Shown piece by piece: positions 46,193 through 55,356 of a DNA stretch of 64,000 nt (positions within the stretch are counted from its first letter, which is position 1; the number at the start of each line of letters is the position of its first letter). The notes under the pieces are model-generated. The model was not told the origin of the DNA, made no database searches, and was given only the letters and a program-made list of their open reading frames with translations. Origin of the DNA: Archaeoglobaceae archaeon (lineage in GTDB: Archaea; Halobacteriota; Archaeoglobi; Archaeoglobales; Archaeoglobaceae). The stretch spans positions 62,001 to 126,000 of the forward strand of contig JALVJV010000019.1 in assembly GCA_027028145.1 (NCBI GenBank), in the 5' to 3' direction. Made by a program: the position numbers and the translations under genes.

Positions 46193-47284
46193 ATGCTCTA
46201 TCTCGTTAGATATTCGGAGATATTTCTCAAGTCGGAATGGGTTCGCAGGAAGTGGGAAGACAGACTCATTCGGAACATAAAGAGGGTTCTGGACTGCAGA
46301 ATAAGGAGAGAGAGGGGAAGGATCTGGGTCATCACGGACGATCCCAATGCGAAAGAGAAGCTGAAAAAGATCTTCGGGATAGTCTCGTTTTCGGAATGTC
46401 ATCACTGCAAGCTTGAAGATCTCGACAGATTTGTAGTGGATTTCTGCAGGATGATCGGAATAGAGAAAGCCAAGACTTTTGCTGTTAGAGTTAAGAGGGT
46501 CGGAACTCACGATTTCACATCTCAGCAAAAAGCCGCTGAAATCGGAGCGATAATTCTTAGGAACTTTCCGAACCTCAAAGTCGATCTCGATAACCCCGAT
46601 TTAACGATTTACGTTGAGATAAGAGACGATGACTGCTATCTCTTCAGCGAGGTGATTAGAGGTGTGGGCGGAATACCCTTGGGTGTCGAAGGTAAGCTCG
46701 TTTCTCTTTTTTCCGGCGGAATAGATTCGCCCGTCGCAACTTGGCTGATGATGAAGAGAGGGTGCGAGATTATCCCGATATACTTCGACTGCTCACCGTT
46801 CACGGACGAATCGACGCTCAAAAGGGCTAAAGCTGTTGCCGAGGTTTTGAGGGAATACGATCCCGATTTCGAGCTAAGAATAGTTGAGCACGGCGAGTTT
46901 CTGATTAAGCTTAAGGAAATTCTGAAGGAAATGAGGCTCGAAAGCTACACGTGCGTTCTTTGCAAGAGGAGGATGTATAGGGTTGCCGAAGAGATCGCAA
47001 GGGAGGAAGGGGCGAAGGGGTTGGTTACGGGCGAATCGTTGGGGCAGGTAGCGTCGCAGACTCTGGACAACCTCATGGTGCTCGACGAAGCTTGCAGATT
47101 GCCGATATATCGCCCCCTAATCGGTTTCGACAAACTTGAGGTTGAAGAGCTTGCAAAGAAGATAGGAACTTTCGAAGCTTCGATAATGCAGGCAAAGGAA
47201 TGCGAAGCGGTTCCAAAGAAACCCGTTACGAGGGCTAAGCTTGAGAAGGTTCTTGAGATCGAGGAAAAATTAGAACCAGTCTAA
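46193..47284 (+). CDS. thiI: tRNA 4-thiouridine synthase ThiI
   Basis: ThiI activates tRNA U8 by adenylation for sulfur transfer. Domains in order are a ferredoxin-like N-terminus with SEIFLKSEWVRRKWE, a THUMP domain (residues 60-165), and the PP-loop VSLFSGGIDSPVATWLM near residue 185. VTGESLGQVASQTLDNL completes the set. There is no C-terminal rhodanese domain, as usual in archaea, so the sulfur donor is separate. Both tRNAs in the window have T at position 8. The end overlaps the convergent KH gene by 15 bases. Confidence 0.93.
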   Translation: MLYLVRYSEIFLKSEWVRRKWEDRLIRNIKRVLDCRIRRERGRIWVITDDPNAKEKLKKIFGIVSFSECHHCKLEDLDRFVVDFCRMIGIEKAKTFAVRVKRVGTHDFTSQQKAAEIGAIILRNFPNLKVDLDNPDLTIYVEIRDDDCYLFSEVIRGVGGIPLGVEGKLVSLFSGGIDSPVATWLMMKRGCEIIPIYFDCSPFTDESTLKRAKAVAEVLREYDPDFELRIVEHGEFLIKLKEILKEMRLESYTCVLCKRRMYRVAEEIAREEGAKGLVTGESLGQVASQTLDNLMVLDEACRLPIYRPLIGFDKLEVEELAKKIGTFEASIMQAKECEAVPKKPVTRAKLEKVLEIEEKLEPV

Positions 47285-47803
47285 GCTTCTCATCTTTATC
47301 TCCCTCCTCTTCCTCTCCAAGAATCTTTGGACTGTGGAGTGCTGAGCTCCCTCGACCAACATCATTATAGCCTCTCTCGCAACTGCAACGCTTTCCGCAT
47401 CCCCTATTATCGCGACGGTTTTACCGTAAACGGAGATGTTCACGTTGAGTATGTCTTCGATGAGCTTTCTCATCTTTCCCTCCTTTCCGATTATCCTCCC
47501 CTTTATCCTTTCCAAGTGCTTCGGCGGAACGTAGGATGTTAGATCGATGATCTCCAAAACGGTCATCTCATCCTGTAGAAGTTTCATGGCTGTGTCCGGA
47601 TTGAATCCGTGAGCGATAGCCTTTATTACGTCCTGAACTCTGAGAAAGTTGATCGGATCTTCGCACTGAATCCTAACTACACCCGTCTTACTGCTTATGT
47701 TGACCTTACAGCCAGTCTCCCTTTCTATCCTTTCTTTAACCTCGCCTTCCTTACCGATCAGAACGCCTATTCTGTCTTCTGGAATTACGAGTTCGATCTC
47801 CAT
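47270..47803 (-). CDS. KH-domain RNA-binding protein (archaeal Dim2/Pno1-like)
   Basis: A 177-residue protein with two KH domains: RIGVLIGKEGEVKERIE (residues 8-25) and GRIIGKEGKMRKLIED (around residues 100-116), both with intact GxxG loops. It resembles the archaeal relative of Dim2/Pno1, which in eukaryotes acts in small-subunit maturation together with Rio1, encoded 400 bases upstream on the same strand. The ATG at 47803 has AGGTGAAAAG before it and is preferred to one at 47830. Confidence 0.88.
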   Translation of the reverse strand: MEIELVIPEDRIGVLIGKEGEVKERIERETGCKVNISSKTGVVRIQCEDPINFLRVQDVIKAIAHGFNPDTAMKLLQDEMTVLEIIDLTSYVPPKHLERIKGRIIGKEGKMRKLIEDILNVNISVYGKTVAIIGDAESVAVAREAIMMLVEGAQHSTVQRFLERKRREIKMRSLDWF

Positions 47804-47918
47804 CTTTTCACCTCGGAACATATTGAGCAACGCCCGTTTTAACAGTATCGTTTGGTAACGTCAAGTTTGCACGGTGCAAACCAAAACATTGAAAAATTTA
47901 CAGATAAAAGTGTCGTAT

Positions 47919-48224
47919 ATGCATCTTATGGAAACTCTCATAAAATTTGTGGAGATTCCCCTCGGCATAGCGGTCATCTTCGTTTGGTTTTACGGTTACG
48001 CTAAGACGAGGGAGAAGGGTTTCGCTCTCATAGGTTTCGCCGGCGTTCTTAGATTTTTGTGCTCTCTTCCGTTGTGGTTTCTGGTCACTTTTACTTCGCT
48101 AAGTATTCGAGATATATTCTACACTTTCCAGAAGTTGGCGTTCGTCGTGGATGTAGTATCATACGTTCTGATAATCTGGGGTATAATGTCTTTAATCGAC
48201 CGATTCCGCTGTGATGAAGTTTAA
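47919..48224 (+). CDS. Small uncharacterised membrane protein
   Basis: About 101 residues with three predicted membrane helices (PLGIAVIFVWFYGYA, FALIGFAGVLRFLCSLPLWFL, and LAFVVDVVSYVLIIWGIMSL). I do not recognise a family. No Shine-Dalgarno sequence precedes the ATG at 47919 or the one at 47928. AAAATTTACA about 30 bases upstream may be a TATA box for a leaderless message. It lies on the opposite strand between the KH and RIO1 genes and ends two bases from RIO1. Confidence 0.6.
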   Translation: MHLMETLIKFVEIPLGIAVIFVWFYGYAKTREKGFALIGFAGVLRFLCSLPLWFLVTFTSLSIRDIFYTFQKLAFVVDVVSYVLIIWGIMSLIDRFRCDEV

Positions 48225-48226
48225 AA

Positions 48227-49033
<807 letters not shown>

Positions 49034-49062
49034 CTAAAACCTATTAATACATTCCCTCGATA

Positions 49063-49830
49063 ATGGCAATCGTGGAAGTGAGGGTTTATCCTGTAAAGCT
49101 CCCGTTAATTAAGCCGGGAGACGATTTGGCTAAGCTCATAGCCGAAGCTTTCGAGCTTGAGGACGGAGATATTATTGCAATATGCTCCACGGTAGTTTCC
49201 AAGGCTGAGGGAAGGATTGCGGAATTAAAAGATTACGATCCTTCCGATGAGGCTGTAAAAATTGCTGAGAAGCTTAATCTCGAGCCCGAATTCGTTCAGG
49301 CGGTTTTGGATGAGAGTGAGGAGATCCTGCTCGATCATCCTTTTCTGCTCGTCAAAGCGAAGTTCGGGAACATCTGCGTAAACGCCGGAATAGACAGATC
49401 GAACGTCGAAGCTGGCAAGATTATACTTCCGCCGAAAAATCCCGACGAAAGTGCTGAGAAGATAAGAAGGGGTATCGAGCGAATTACCAGCAGTAAGGTC
49501 GGAGTGATAATTACAGATACAAACGGCAGATGCTTTAGAAGGGGTGTTGTGGGCTTTGCCATAGGAATTTCCGGAATTAAAGCTATGAGGAATTGGATGG
49601 GTGAGAGAGATCTATTCGGCAATAGGCTTGAGAAGACGGTTGAATGCGTAGCGGATGAGATCGCCGCATTTGCTAACTTGATAATGGGTGAAGGGGATTG
49701 GGGGATTCCGGTCGTCGTTTTCAGAGGCTTAAATTTGATCGGAGAGGGAAGTATGGACGAGATCTACAGAAGCGAGGAGGAAGATGTAATTAGGAGGAGC
49801 CTTATTGAGGTAAGGATTTTAAAAGATTGA
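49063..49830 (+). CDS. cofE: Coenzyme F420-0:L-glutamate ligase
   Basis: CofE adds the gamma-glutamyl tail to F420-0 using GTP. Recognised by VYPVKLPLIKPGDDL, ICSTVVSKAEGRI, VCVNAGIDRSN-type sequence (ICVNAGIDRSNVEAG) and ITDTNGRCFRRGVVGFAIG with metal-binding residues. Length 255 is typical. It indicates F420-dependent metabolism. A radical SAM gene follows 14 bases later. Confidence 0.94.
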   Translation: MAIVEVRVYPVKLPLIKPGDDLAKLIAEAFELEDGDIIAICSTVVSKAEGRIAELKDYDPSDEAVKIAEKLNLEPEFVQAVLDESEEILLDHPFLLVKAKFGNICVNAGIDRSNVEAGKIILPPKNPDESAEKIRRGIERITSSKVGVIITDTNGRCFRRGVVGFAIGISGIKAMRNWMGERDLFGNRLEKTVECVADEIAAFANLIMGEGDWGIPVVVFRGLNLIGEGSMDEIYRSEEEDVIRRSLIEVRILKD

Positions 49831-49844
49831 GCGATCTGTAGGCG

Positions 49845-50912
49845 ATGCTATACATAATCTTCCTAACCGGCGTCTGCAATTTGAGGTGCAAGTATTGCGG
49901 CGGAACAATTCCGGATTACGTAATGCCCAATGATGTTCAGTATAAGATCGAAGAGCTTAAGGATTTCATTTCTCAAGACGAAAATCCTTCAATAGCCTTC
50001 TACGGCGGCGAACCTCTCCTCAGGATCGATCTCATGAAGAAGATCATGGATGAAATCGATGCTGAGCATTACATACTTCAAACTAACGGCTTGCTTTTGC
50101 ACAAGCTCGATGAAGACTACATCACCAGATTCTCCACGATACTGGTTTCTATCGACGGAAGGAAAGAAGTTACGAACTTCTACAAAGGCGAAGGTGTTTA
50201 CGAGCGGGTTATTGAGAACGTTCGGAGGATAAGGGGAATCTACGATAACGAGTTGATAGCGAGGATGGTGGCTACCCAGAAAACCGAAATCTACGAAGAC
50301 GTTCTACATCTGCTATCTTTAAACCTCTTCACCCACGTCCACTGGCAGATCGACGCTGTCTGGAGTTCGGAAGGTATTTGGAAGGACTTTGCGGGCTGGG
50401 TGAGGAGATACAACGATGGAATTTCGAAATTGGTAGATTACTGGGTCGAAGAAATGAGAAGGGGAAGGATTTTGGGAATAGTTCCGTTTCTCGGAGTTCT
50501 GAAGGCTTTGTTGGGATATCCGAATAAATCTCCCCCTTGCGGTTCCGGAGTTGATTCCTTCGCCATCACAACTGACGGAAAGATCTTAGCCTGTCCCATA
50601 TGTCCGGACTTGGAGTGGAACGTTTTGGGCGATTTGAGATCGGATCCGAACAAGCTTCCGAAATTTGAGATGCTCGAACCGTGTAAGAGTTGTGAATACC
50701 TAAGCGTGTGCGGCGGAAGATGCCTCTTCTTCAATCGAGAGAGGCTCTGGGGCGATGAGGGATTCAGGCTGGTTTGCTCTACGGCAAAACATCTGATTCA
50801 AGAGATCGAGAGGGTTAAGCCCGAAATACTGGAGATGGTTGAAAGGGGAGACATCGAATTTGAGGATCTTATATACCCGAAGTTCAACAACACGACCGAA
50901 ATAATCCCCTAA
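49845..50912 (+). CDS. Radical SAM/SPASM protein, AF0577-like peptide-modifying type
   Basis: A 355-residue radical SAM protein with the cluster motif CNLRCKYC near residue 11, FYGGEPLL, and a C-terminal SPASM-type Cys set (PPCGSGVDSFAITTDGKILACPICPD, then CKSCEYLSVCGGRCLF) for auxiliary clusters. This layout matches the archaeal AF0577-type group predicted to modify a peptide (annotation-level knowledge). No obvious precursor peptide was found beside it. It follows cofE closely and may share its promoter. Confidence 0.78.
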   Translation: MLYIIFLTGVCNLRCKYCGGTIPDYVMPNDVQYKIEELKDFISQDENPSIAFYGGEPLLRIDLMKKIMDEIDAEHYILQTNGLLLHKLDEDYITRFSTILVSIDGRKEVTNFYKGEGVYERVIENVRRIRGIYDNELIARMVATQKTEIYEDVLHLLSLNLFTHVHWQIDAVWSSEGIWKDFAGWVRRYNDGISKLVDYWVEEMRRGRILGIVPFLGVLKALLGYPNKSPPCGSGVDSFAITTDGKILACPICPDLEWNVLGDLRSDPNKLPKFEMLEPCKSCEYLSVCGGRCLFFNRERLWGDEGFRLVCSTAKHLIQEIERVKPEILEMVERGDIEFEDLIYPKFNNTTEIIP

Positions 50913-50947
50913 AAAAACTTATAAATACCACCAAAACAACGTCCGAT

Positions 50948-51937
50948 ATGGACGAACTGCTTAGAGATGTTGCGTTTTTAATCAGAAACGGAACGGCTGT
51001 AGACGCTTTAAACGCCGTAGTTAGTAAGGCTCCAGACGATGTGAAGGAGAAGGCTAAGAAACTGTTCGACGATCCTAACGTCATTCAATCTCTCGACGAA
51101 AAATGGGCTGATTTGCTTTCTTTGATCTACTACGCTCACCTCTCACGCTACTCCGCTCAACTCACGACGAGACAGGGTATTGCTGGGCAGGTTGCTTCCT
51201 CATTGATCGCCGCCAAGCTCTCTAAAAAGCTTGGGATTCCCGAGCTTGAAGCCATGTTCTTGCTGAGCGGTGCCAAGGCTCTTACTTTAATGGGAATGAA
51301 AGATAGGGCGGAAGTTTGCTATTTGAAAGCCGAGGAGATCCTTAGAGATTTGGTCAAGAAGGACGAATCGTTTCTGAGGGAACTTGCCGACGTTTTGAAC
51401 GACTTGGGGATAATTTACGTTGAAATGAACGAGAAAGAGAAGGGAGAGAGATACTTGGAAGAAGCCCTAAAGATCAGAAGGAAGCTCGCTGAGAAGGATG
51501 AATCGTATTTGCCCGTTTTGGCTCAGACTCTGAACAACTTGGCTTCGCTCTACAAGGATATAAGGAGATACGGCGAAGCGGACGAGTTCTTCGACGAGGC
51601 TGAGAAGATATACAGAAAGCTCGTCGAAAAGGATGAGAACTACATAATCGATTTAGCCGTCGTTTTGTGCAACTACGGAGCTTTGTGCAGGGTAATAAGG
51701 GAGTTCGATAAGGCTGAAGCCCTTTACAAAGAAGCCCTTGAGATATTCAAAAAGCTAACCGAAAAGGACGTCTTCTACAATTCCGGAGTTGCGGACGTTC
51801 TGATGTATCTGAGCGGGCTTTACAGAGACAAGGGCGAGTTCGACAAGGCGGAGGAATACATGAAGAAGGCAAACGAAGTTTACAACGAGCTCCTTGCTAA
51901 GTTGCAAGAACGCTCAGAAGCTTCTTCAGGAGCTTAG
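50948..51937 (+). CDS. Tetratricopeptide-repeat protein
   Basis: A 329-residue, highly charged helical protein. From residue 110 on it has repeated units of about 45 residues, each with a form of ALADVLNDLGIIY, KGERYLEEALKI, VLAQTLNNLASLYKD, YGEADEFFDEAEKI, and so on, ending EYMKKANEVYNELL. Such repeats form a scaffold for protein binding; no enzymatic domain is visible. CTTATAAATA near 50918 is a good TATA box. The last 41 bases overlap the convergent reductase gene. Confidence 0.85.
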   Translation: MDELLRDVAFLIRNGTAVDALNAVVSKAPDDVKEKAKKLFDDPNVIQSLDEKWADLLSLIYYAHLSRYSAQLTTRQGIAGQVASSLIAAKLSKKLGIPELEAMFLLSGAKALTLMGMKDRAEVCYLKAEEILRDLVKKDESFLRELADVLNDLGIIYVEMNEKEKGERYLEEALKIRRKLAEKDESYLPVLAQTLNNLASLYKDIRRYGEADEFFDEAEKIYRKLVEKDENYIIDLAVVLCNYGALCRVIREFDKAEALYKEALEIFKKLTEKDVFYNSGVADVLMYLSGLYRDKGEFDKAEEYMKKANEVYNELLAKLQERSEASSGA

Positions 51938-53009
51938 GCTTCCTTACAATTTTTATTATAGCCGGAAGAACCTTTAACAATGTAGATGGGTTATCCATGT
52001 GCAGTTCCTTAGCCAAATGCGAGTAATCCTTGGCTATTCTGACGAGATAATTGTATTCTTCGTCGTTCAGCATAGAATACAGTCTATATATCTTCATTCC
52101 GAAGCTTATCTCCCTTCCGATGGTTTTAAGGTATTCCTCCCTGAACTTTCTGAGATCGGGAAAATATTCTTCGAGGATTTCGGTAGCTCTCAGCAGATAA
52201 AACAATCCCCCGCCGGTATAAGGTTTAACCATCCCAGCCGAATCTCCTATTAAGGCAACGTTATCTTTAACGAAGTCTATCAGCCCGATAGGTATCGCTC
52301 CTACGTTCAATTCTATTACCTTGTCCGATCTTATCCTCTTCGAAGCGGATGGATGTCTTCTGATAAGGTTATCGAGACATAACTTGGGATTCGATCTCGA
52401 AACTACGCCTATCCTTGCGGTTTCATCCAGCGGAATTGCGTAGGCAAAGAACCCGTCCGAATAACTATTTCCGAAGAAGAGCTCGACCATGTCGTCGCTC
52501 AGAGCTTCGTATCTGCATTCCATCTGAACTGCCGGAAGGATCTTAGGTCTATCGAAGCCGAAGCATCTCGCAACAGCCGAATAGACTCCGTCCGCTCCTA
52601 TTATCGCATCGAATTTAACCAACTTTATTTCACCGAACCTAATTATCTTCGCCTTTCCATCCCTCGCACATACGAACTTCGACTTAACCCAAACTTCAGC
52701 GAATTCCGATGCCTTCGCCAAGAGATCTCTGTCCAATATCTTCCTCTCTACAACAACACCTCCGCACTTGCCTTCCAACTCGACGTAATCTCCGTTTGGG
52801 GCAATGAAAAAAGCCCCTCTTACATCCTTCACCTTGCACTTCGATAACCTTCTCAGCCTTTCGTAGCAATCCGAACTTATCAACCCTGCACACTGAACGG
52901 GAAATCCGGCAGATTGATGCTCCTCAACTATCAGAACATCGTGATGCTTTCCGATGGCTATGGCCGAAAGACTTCCGGCAGGTCCGCCGCCTACGATTAA
53001 GACCTTCAC
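51897..53009 (-). CDS. Geranylgeranyl reductase family flavoprotein
   Basis: FAD-dependent reductase of 370 residues, of the group that saturates the geranylgeranyl chains of archaeal lipids. The N-terminal VLIVGGGPAGSLSAIAIG binds FAD, FPVQCAGLIS is the family motif with the conserved Cys, and GADGVYSAVARCFG and LIGDSAGMVKPYTGGG complete the signatures. A related isoprenoid such as a menaquinone side chain could also be the substrate. It lies 18 bases downstream of the MBL-fold gene. Confidence 0.87.
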   Translation of the reverse strand: MKVLIVGGGPAGSLSAIAIGKHHDVLIVEEHQSAGFPVQCAGLISSDCYERLRRLSKCKVKDVRGAFFIAPNGDYVELEGKCGGVVVERKILDRDLLAKASEFAEVWVKSKFVCARDGKAKIIRFGEIKLVKFDAIIGADGVYSAVARCFGFDRPKILPAVQMECRYEALSDDMVELFFGNSYSDGFFAYAIPLDETARIGVVSRSNPKLCLDNLIRRHPSASKRIRSDKVIELNVGAIPIGLIDFVKDNVALIGDSAGMVKPYTGGGLFYLLRATEILEEYFPDLRKFREEYLKTIGREISFGMKIYRLYSMLNDEEYNYLVRIAKDYSHLAKELHMDNPSTLLKVLPAIIKIVRKPKLLKKLLSVLAT

Positions 53010-53027
53010 ATGAACTCCTCAATGAAT

Positions 53028-53849
53028 TTACTTAAAACGTTTCCATACTACGTAGCCGTCCCTCTCTTCAGCCACTATCAGCCCCCTTCTGTAAAGGCTT
53101 GACAGATGCCCCTTTACCGGAGGCTTCAGGACTATCACGGACTTCAGATTTCTAACCCTCGCAATCCTTGCAACCTCTGCTATCAGCTCGTCCTCCCTTA
53201 TACCTTCCTCGGGAATCATGGAGTATATCATCCTATCTATGTCCTCTATTGTCCTTATGTTCTCCCTTATAACCTTAAGCCCATCCTTCCTTTCGAATAT
53301 TTCCCCATGCCCCGGAATGAGATAATCCCAATCGAGCTTCAGCATCCTGTATAGACTTTCGATTACCAAATCGGGATCGGTGTAATACAAAATTCCGAAC
53401 TCTCGCCAATATTCGATCGGGTAAACCGAATCACCGGCTATAAGCGAGTTTTCGACTAAATAGCCTACGTGAGTATATGTGTGTCCGGGAAGGGGGATGC
53501 AGAATGGATAGTTTTCAGCGAACTCGTCGACTTCAACTCCTCTCCCGCGGAAGTATGGCGTAACCATGTCTTCGGGAAGAAAAGCCCAGCTGAATAATCC
53601 CCGCCAGTTTATCGTTGGATCCTCTATCATGTTCGCCTCAAGCTTCGGAGCAACTATCTTCGCCCTATCCTTTAGCAGATATGCATCCGCAAAATGATCC
53701 GCATGCCCGTGAGTTATGAAGACTGTTTTGACGTTCCCGTAAACATCTCTGCCAACGTTCGGATCGAAGACGCTATTGTTCCAGATAACGGTGTTGATGC
53801 CGAATCTACCTTTATAAATCGTGAACTTTTCAAGTTTGAGATGCATCAT
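53028..53849 (-). CDS. Metallo-beta-lactamase fold hydrolase
   Basis: A 273-residue MBL-fold protein. Motif HGHADHF appears near residue 45 (FITHGHADHFAD), PLPGHTYTHVGYL, AGDSVYP and IPGHGE supply the other metal ligands. A C-terminal winged-helix-like part (residues 215-270) ends the protein. Substrate unknown; a thioesterase or lactonase role is possible. Starts at 53849 or 53846 fit better than the ATG at 53894, and AATTTTAAG about 30 bases upstream suggests a leaderless message. Confidence 0.8.
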   Translation of the reverse strand: MMHLKLEKFTIYKGRFGINTVIWNNSVFDPNVGRDVYGNVKTVFITHGHADHFADAYLLKDRAKIVAPKLEANMIEDPTINWRGLFSWAFLPEDMVTPYFRGRGVEVDEFAENYPFCIPLPGHTYTHVGYLVENSLIAGDSVYPIEYWREFGILYYTDPDLVIESLYRMLKLDWDYLIPGHGEIFERKDGLKVIRENIRTIEDIDRMIYSMIPEEGIREDELIAEVARIARVRNLKSVIVLKPPVKGHLSSLYRRGLIVAEERDGYVVWKRFK

Positions 53850-53948
53850 GAAATAAATCACGATTAATTCTCTTAAAATTTTTATCTTCGGCAAATGATT
53901 AATTTTTCCAAAATCTCATTCAAGCTAAATCGTCAAAAATCGAAGGAT

Positions 53949-53961
53949 AAATTTATATATG
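53949..53961 (+). promoter_or_regulatory. Strong TATA box before a 45-residue ORF
   Basis: AAATTTATATATG lies 20-32 bases upstream of the ATG at 53981, the canonical distance for a leaderless or very short-leader archaeal transcript. It is among the clearest TATA boxes in the window. Confidence 0.6.
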
Positions 53962-53980
53962 TCGAATTAGTCATAAAGGC

Positions 53981-54118
53981 ATGGACTGCAAGAGGGTTTG
54001 GGTAATTACCGCAAGGACGTTCGTAAAGGATAACGTTGATGGCATAGTCAAGGAGCTCGAATCGAAGGGTTTCAAGGTTGAAAAGAGGGAACTGATATTC
54101 GAATACGACAACTTTTAA
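53981..54118 (+). CDS. Small protein of 45 residues, unknown function
   Basis: A 45-codon frame starting MDCKRVWVITART and ending FEYDNF. It lies directly behind a strong TATA box, with AAAGGC just before the ATG. The composition is protein-like: two beta strands (RVWVIT, FKVEKRELIFEY) flank an amphipathic helix (NVDGIVKELESKG). I do not recognise a family; it could be a small ferredoxin-fold-like or antitoxin-like protein. Codon use resembles its neighbours. The next gene begins 23 bases later. Confidence 0.6.
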   Translation: MDCKRVWVITARTFVKDNVDGIVKELESKGFKVEKRELIFEYDNF

Positions 54119-54141
54119 ATTTTTTAAGCAAATCGAACTTC

Positions 54142-54735
54142 ATGGAAAGAATTTTTCGGTTTATAGATATCTATCCAGATCTTTCAACCTACATAATCGT
54201 TGTCGTAGCAACGATGCTTCAGTTCTTGATTGGCAATTACCTCGCACCAGTTCTGGCAATATCATTCATGCTACCTACTTTGATCGTCACACTTCCAACG
54301 AACGTGGTTATGAAGAGGACGTTTAAGGTTAGAAGACCGAAGCGGTATTACGAAAGCGTTAAGGTTAAAACGGTATTCGAAGGTTCTTTTCCATCTTTTC
54401 ACTCCCAATTCTCTGCCGGAGAAGCAACGGCGTATATAACCGGAATAGCACTGTATTCACCTGAAAATATACGTTTTAAAGCGTTAATTCTGGCTTTGAT
54501 AATCGCCGGTTTATCATCGGTGGTTATAGCGTATTCGAGGGTTGCGTTGGGTCTGCATCATCCTGCAGATGCGTTTGGAGGTTTCATTTTCGGTGTGTTC
54601 ACGGGATTTGCCGTTCCCTACGCTTTAAGATTCGCATGGATTAAAATACCACTAATCCTCCATCTTCTCATGATTGCGATCTTCGTTTTAACGGTTTTCT
54701 TTCTCTCGTCGAAGCAGAGAAGGATTAGAAATTAA
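54142..54735 (+). CDS. PAP2-family membrane phosphatase
   Basis: Integral-membrane phosphatase of 197 residues with the three PAP2 motifs: RTFKVRRPKRYYE, then SFPSFHSQFSAG, then SRVALGLHHPADAFGG carrying the catalytic His residues. About five membrane helices. Likely substrate is a lipid or isoprenoid phosphate or diphosphate, by family. Probably co-transcribed with the small gene before it. Confidence 0.85.
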   Translation: MERIFRFIDIYPDLSTYIIVVVATMLQFLIGNYLAPVLAISFMLPTLIVTLPTNVVMKRTFKVRRPKRYYESVKVKTVFEGSFPSFHSQFSAGEATAYITGIALYSPENIRFKALILALIIAGLSSVVIAYSRVALGLHHPADAFGGFIFGVFTGFAVPYALRFAWIKIPLILHLLMIAIFVLTVFFLSSKQRRIRN

Positions 54736-54772
54736 GCATCACAGTTATATTTTACGAGACCTACTCACCGAT

Positions 54773-55291
54773 ATGCTTGAATATCTGTATCCGATTCGAA
54801 CTTACCTCATAGTTTCGGGAACGATGGAGAATCCGAACGTAATGACTGCCGACTGGGTAGTGCCTTTATCATTCAACCCGCCGATGTGCGGTGTTGCGAT
54901 AGGTCACACGAGATACACGAAGAAGCTTATAGACGAGCACGGGGAATTCGTGGTTGCCGTTCCTACGATAGAATTGCTTAAAGACGTTTGGATTGCCGGA
55001 ACTTTGAGCGGTGCAGACGTAAACAAGGCTAAAAAGATGAGCGTTACTTTCGTTCCTTCGAAGAAGGTTAAAGTTCCGTCCATAAAGGAGTGCCAAGCGA
55101 ATTTGGAGTGCAAGGTCGTTAACGCTGTCGAGACTGGAGATCACGTCCTTTACGTCGGAGAGATCGTTGATGCTAGCTACGGAGATGCATTTAAAACCGG
55201 TTCGCCGGATGTTGAGAACTACAAATTCATACTGCACGTCAGCTTGGGAGCAAGATTCACAACGAATTCATCGGATATATACAGACCTTAA
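54773..55291 (+). CDS. Flavin reductase-like FMN-binding protein
   Basis: A 172-residue protein of the flavin reductase-like/flavoredoxin group. MTADWVVPLSFNPPMCGVAIG forms the FMN site and FVVAVPTIELLKDVWIAGTLSG the next. It probably binds FMN and passes electrons, or acts as an NAD(P)H:flavin reductase; the partner is unknown. Its end faces dapF tail to tail across an AT-rich gap. Confidence 0.87.
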   Translation: MLEYLYPIRTYLIVSGTMENPNVMTADWVVPLSFNPPMCGVAIGHTRYTKKLIDEHGEFVVAVPTIELLKDVWIAGTLSGADVNKAKKMSVTFVPSKKVKVPSIKECQANLECKVVNAVETGDHVLYVGEIVDASYGDAFKTGSPDVENYKFILHVSLGARFTTNSSDIYRP

Positions 55292-55356
55292 TTTAATTTT
55301 TAAAGAGTTTTAAGATTTTACATTGTCCGTCATTCTAAACATCAACGGGTGTCGGG

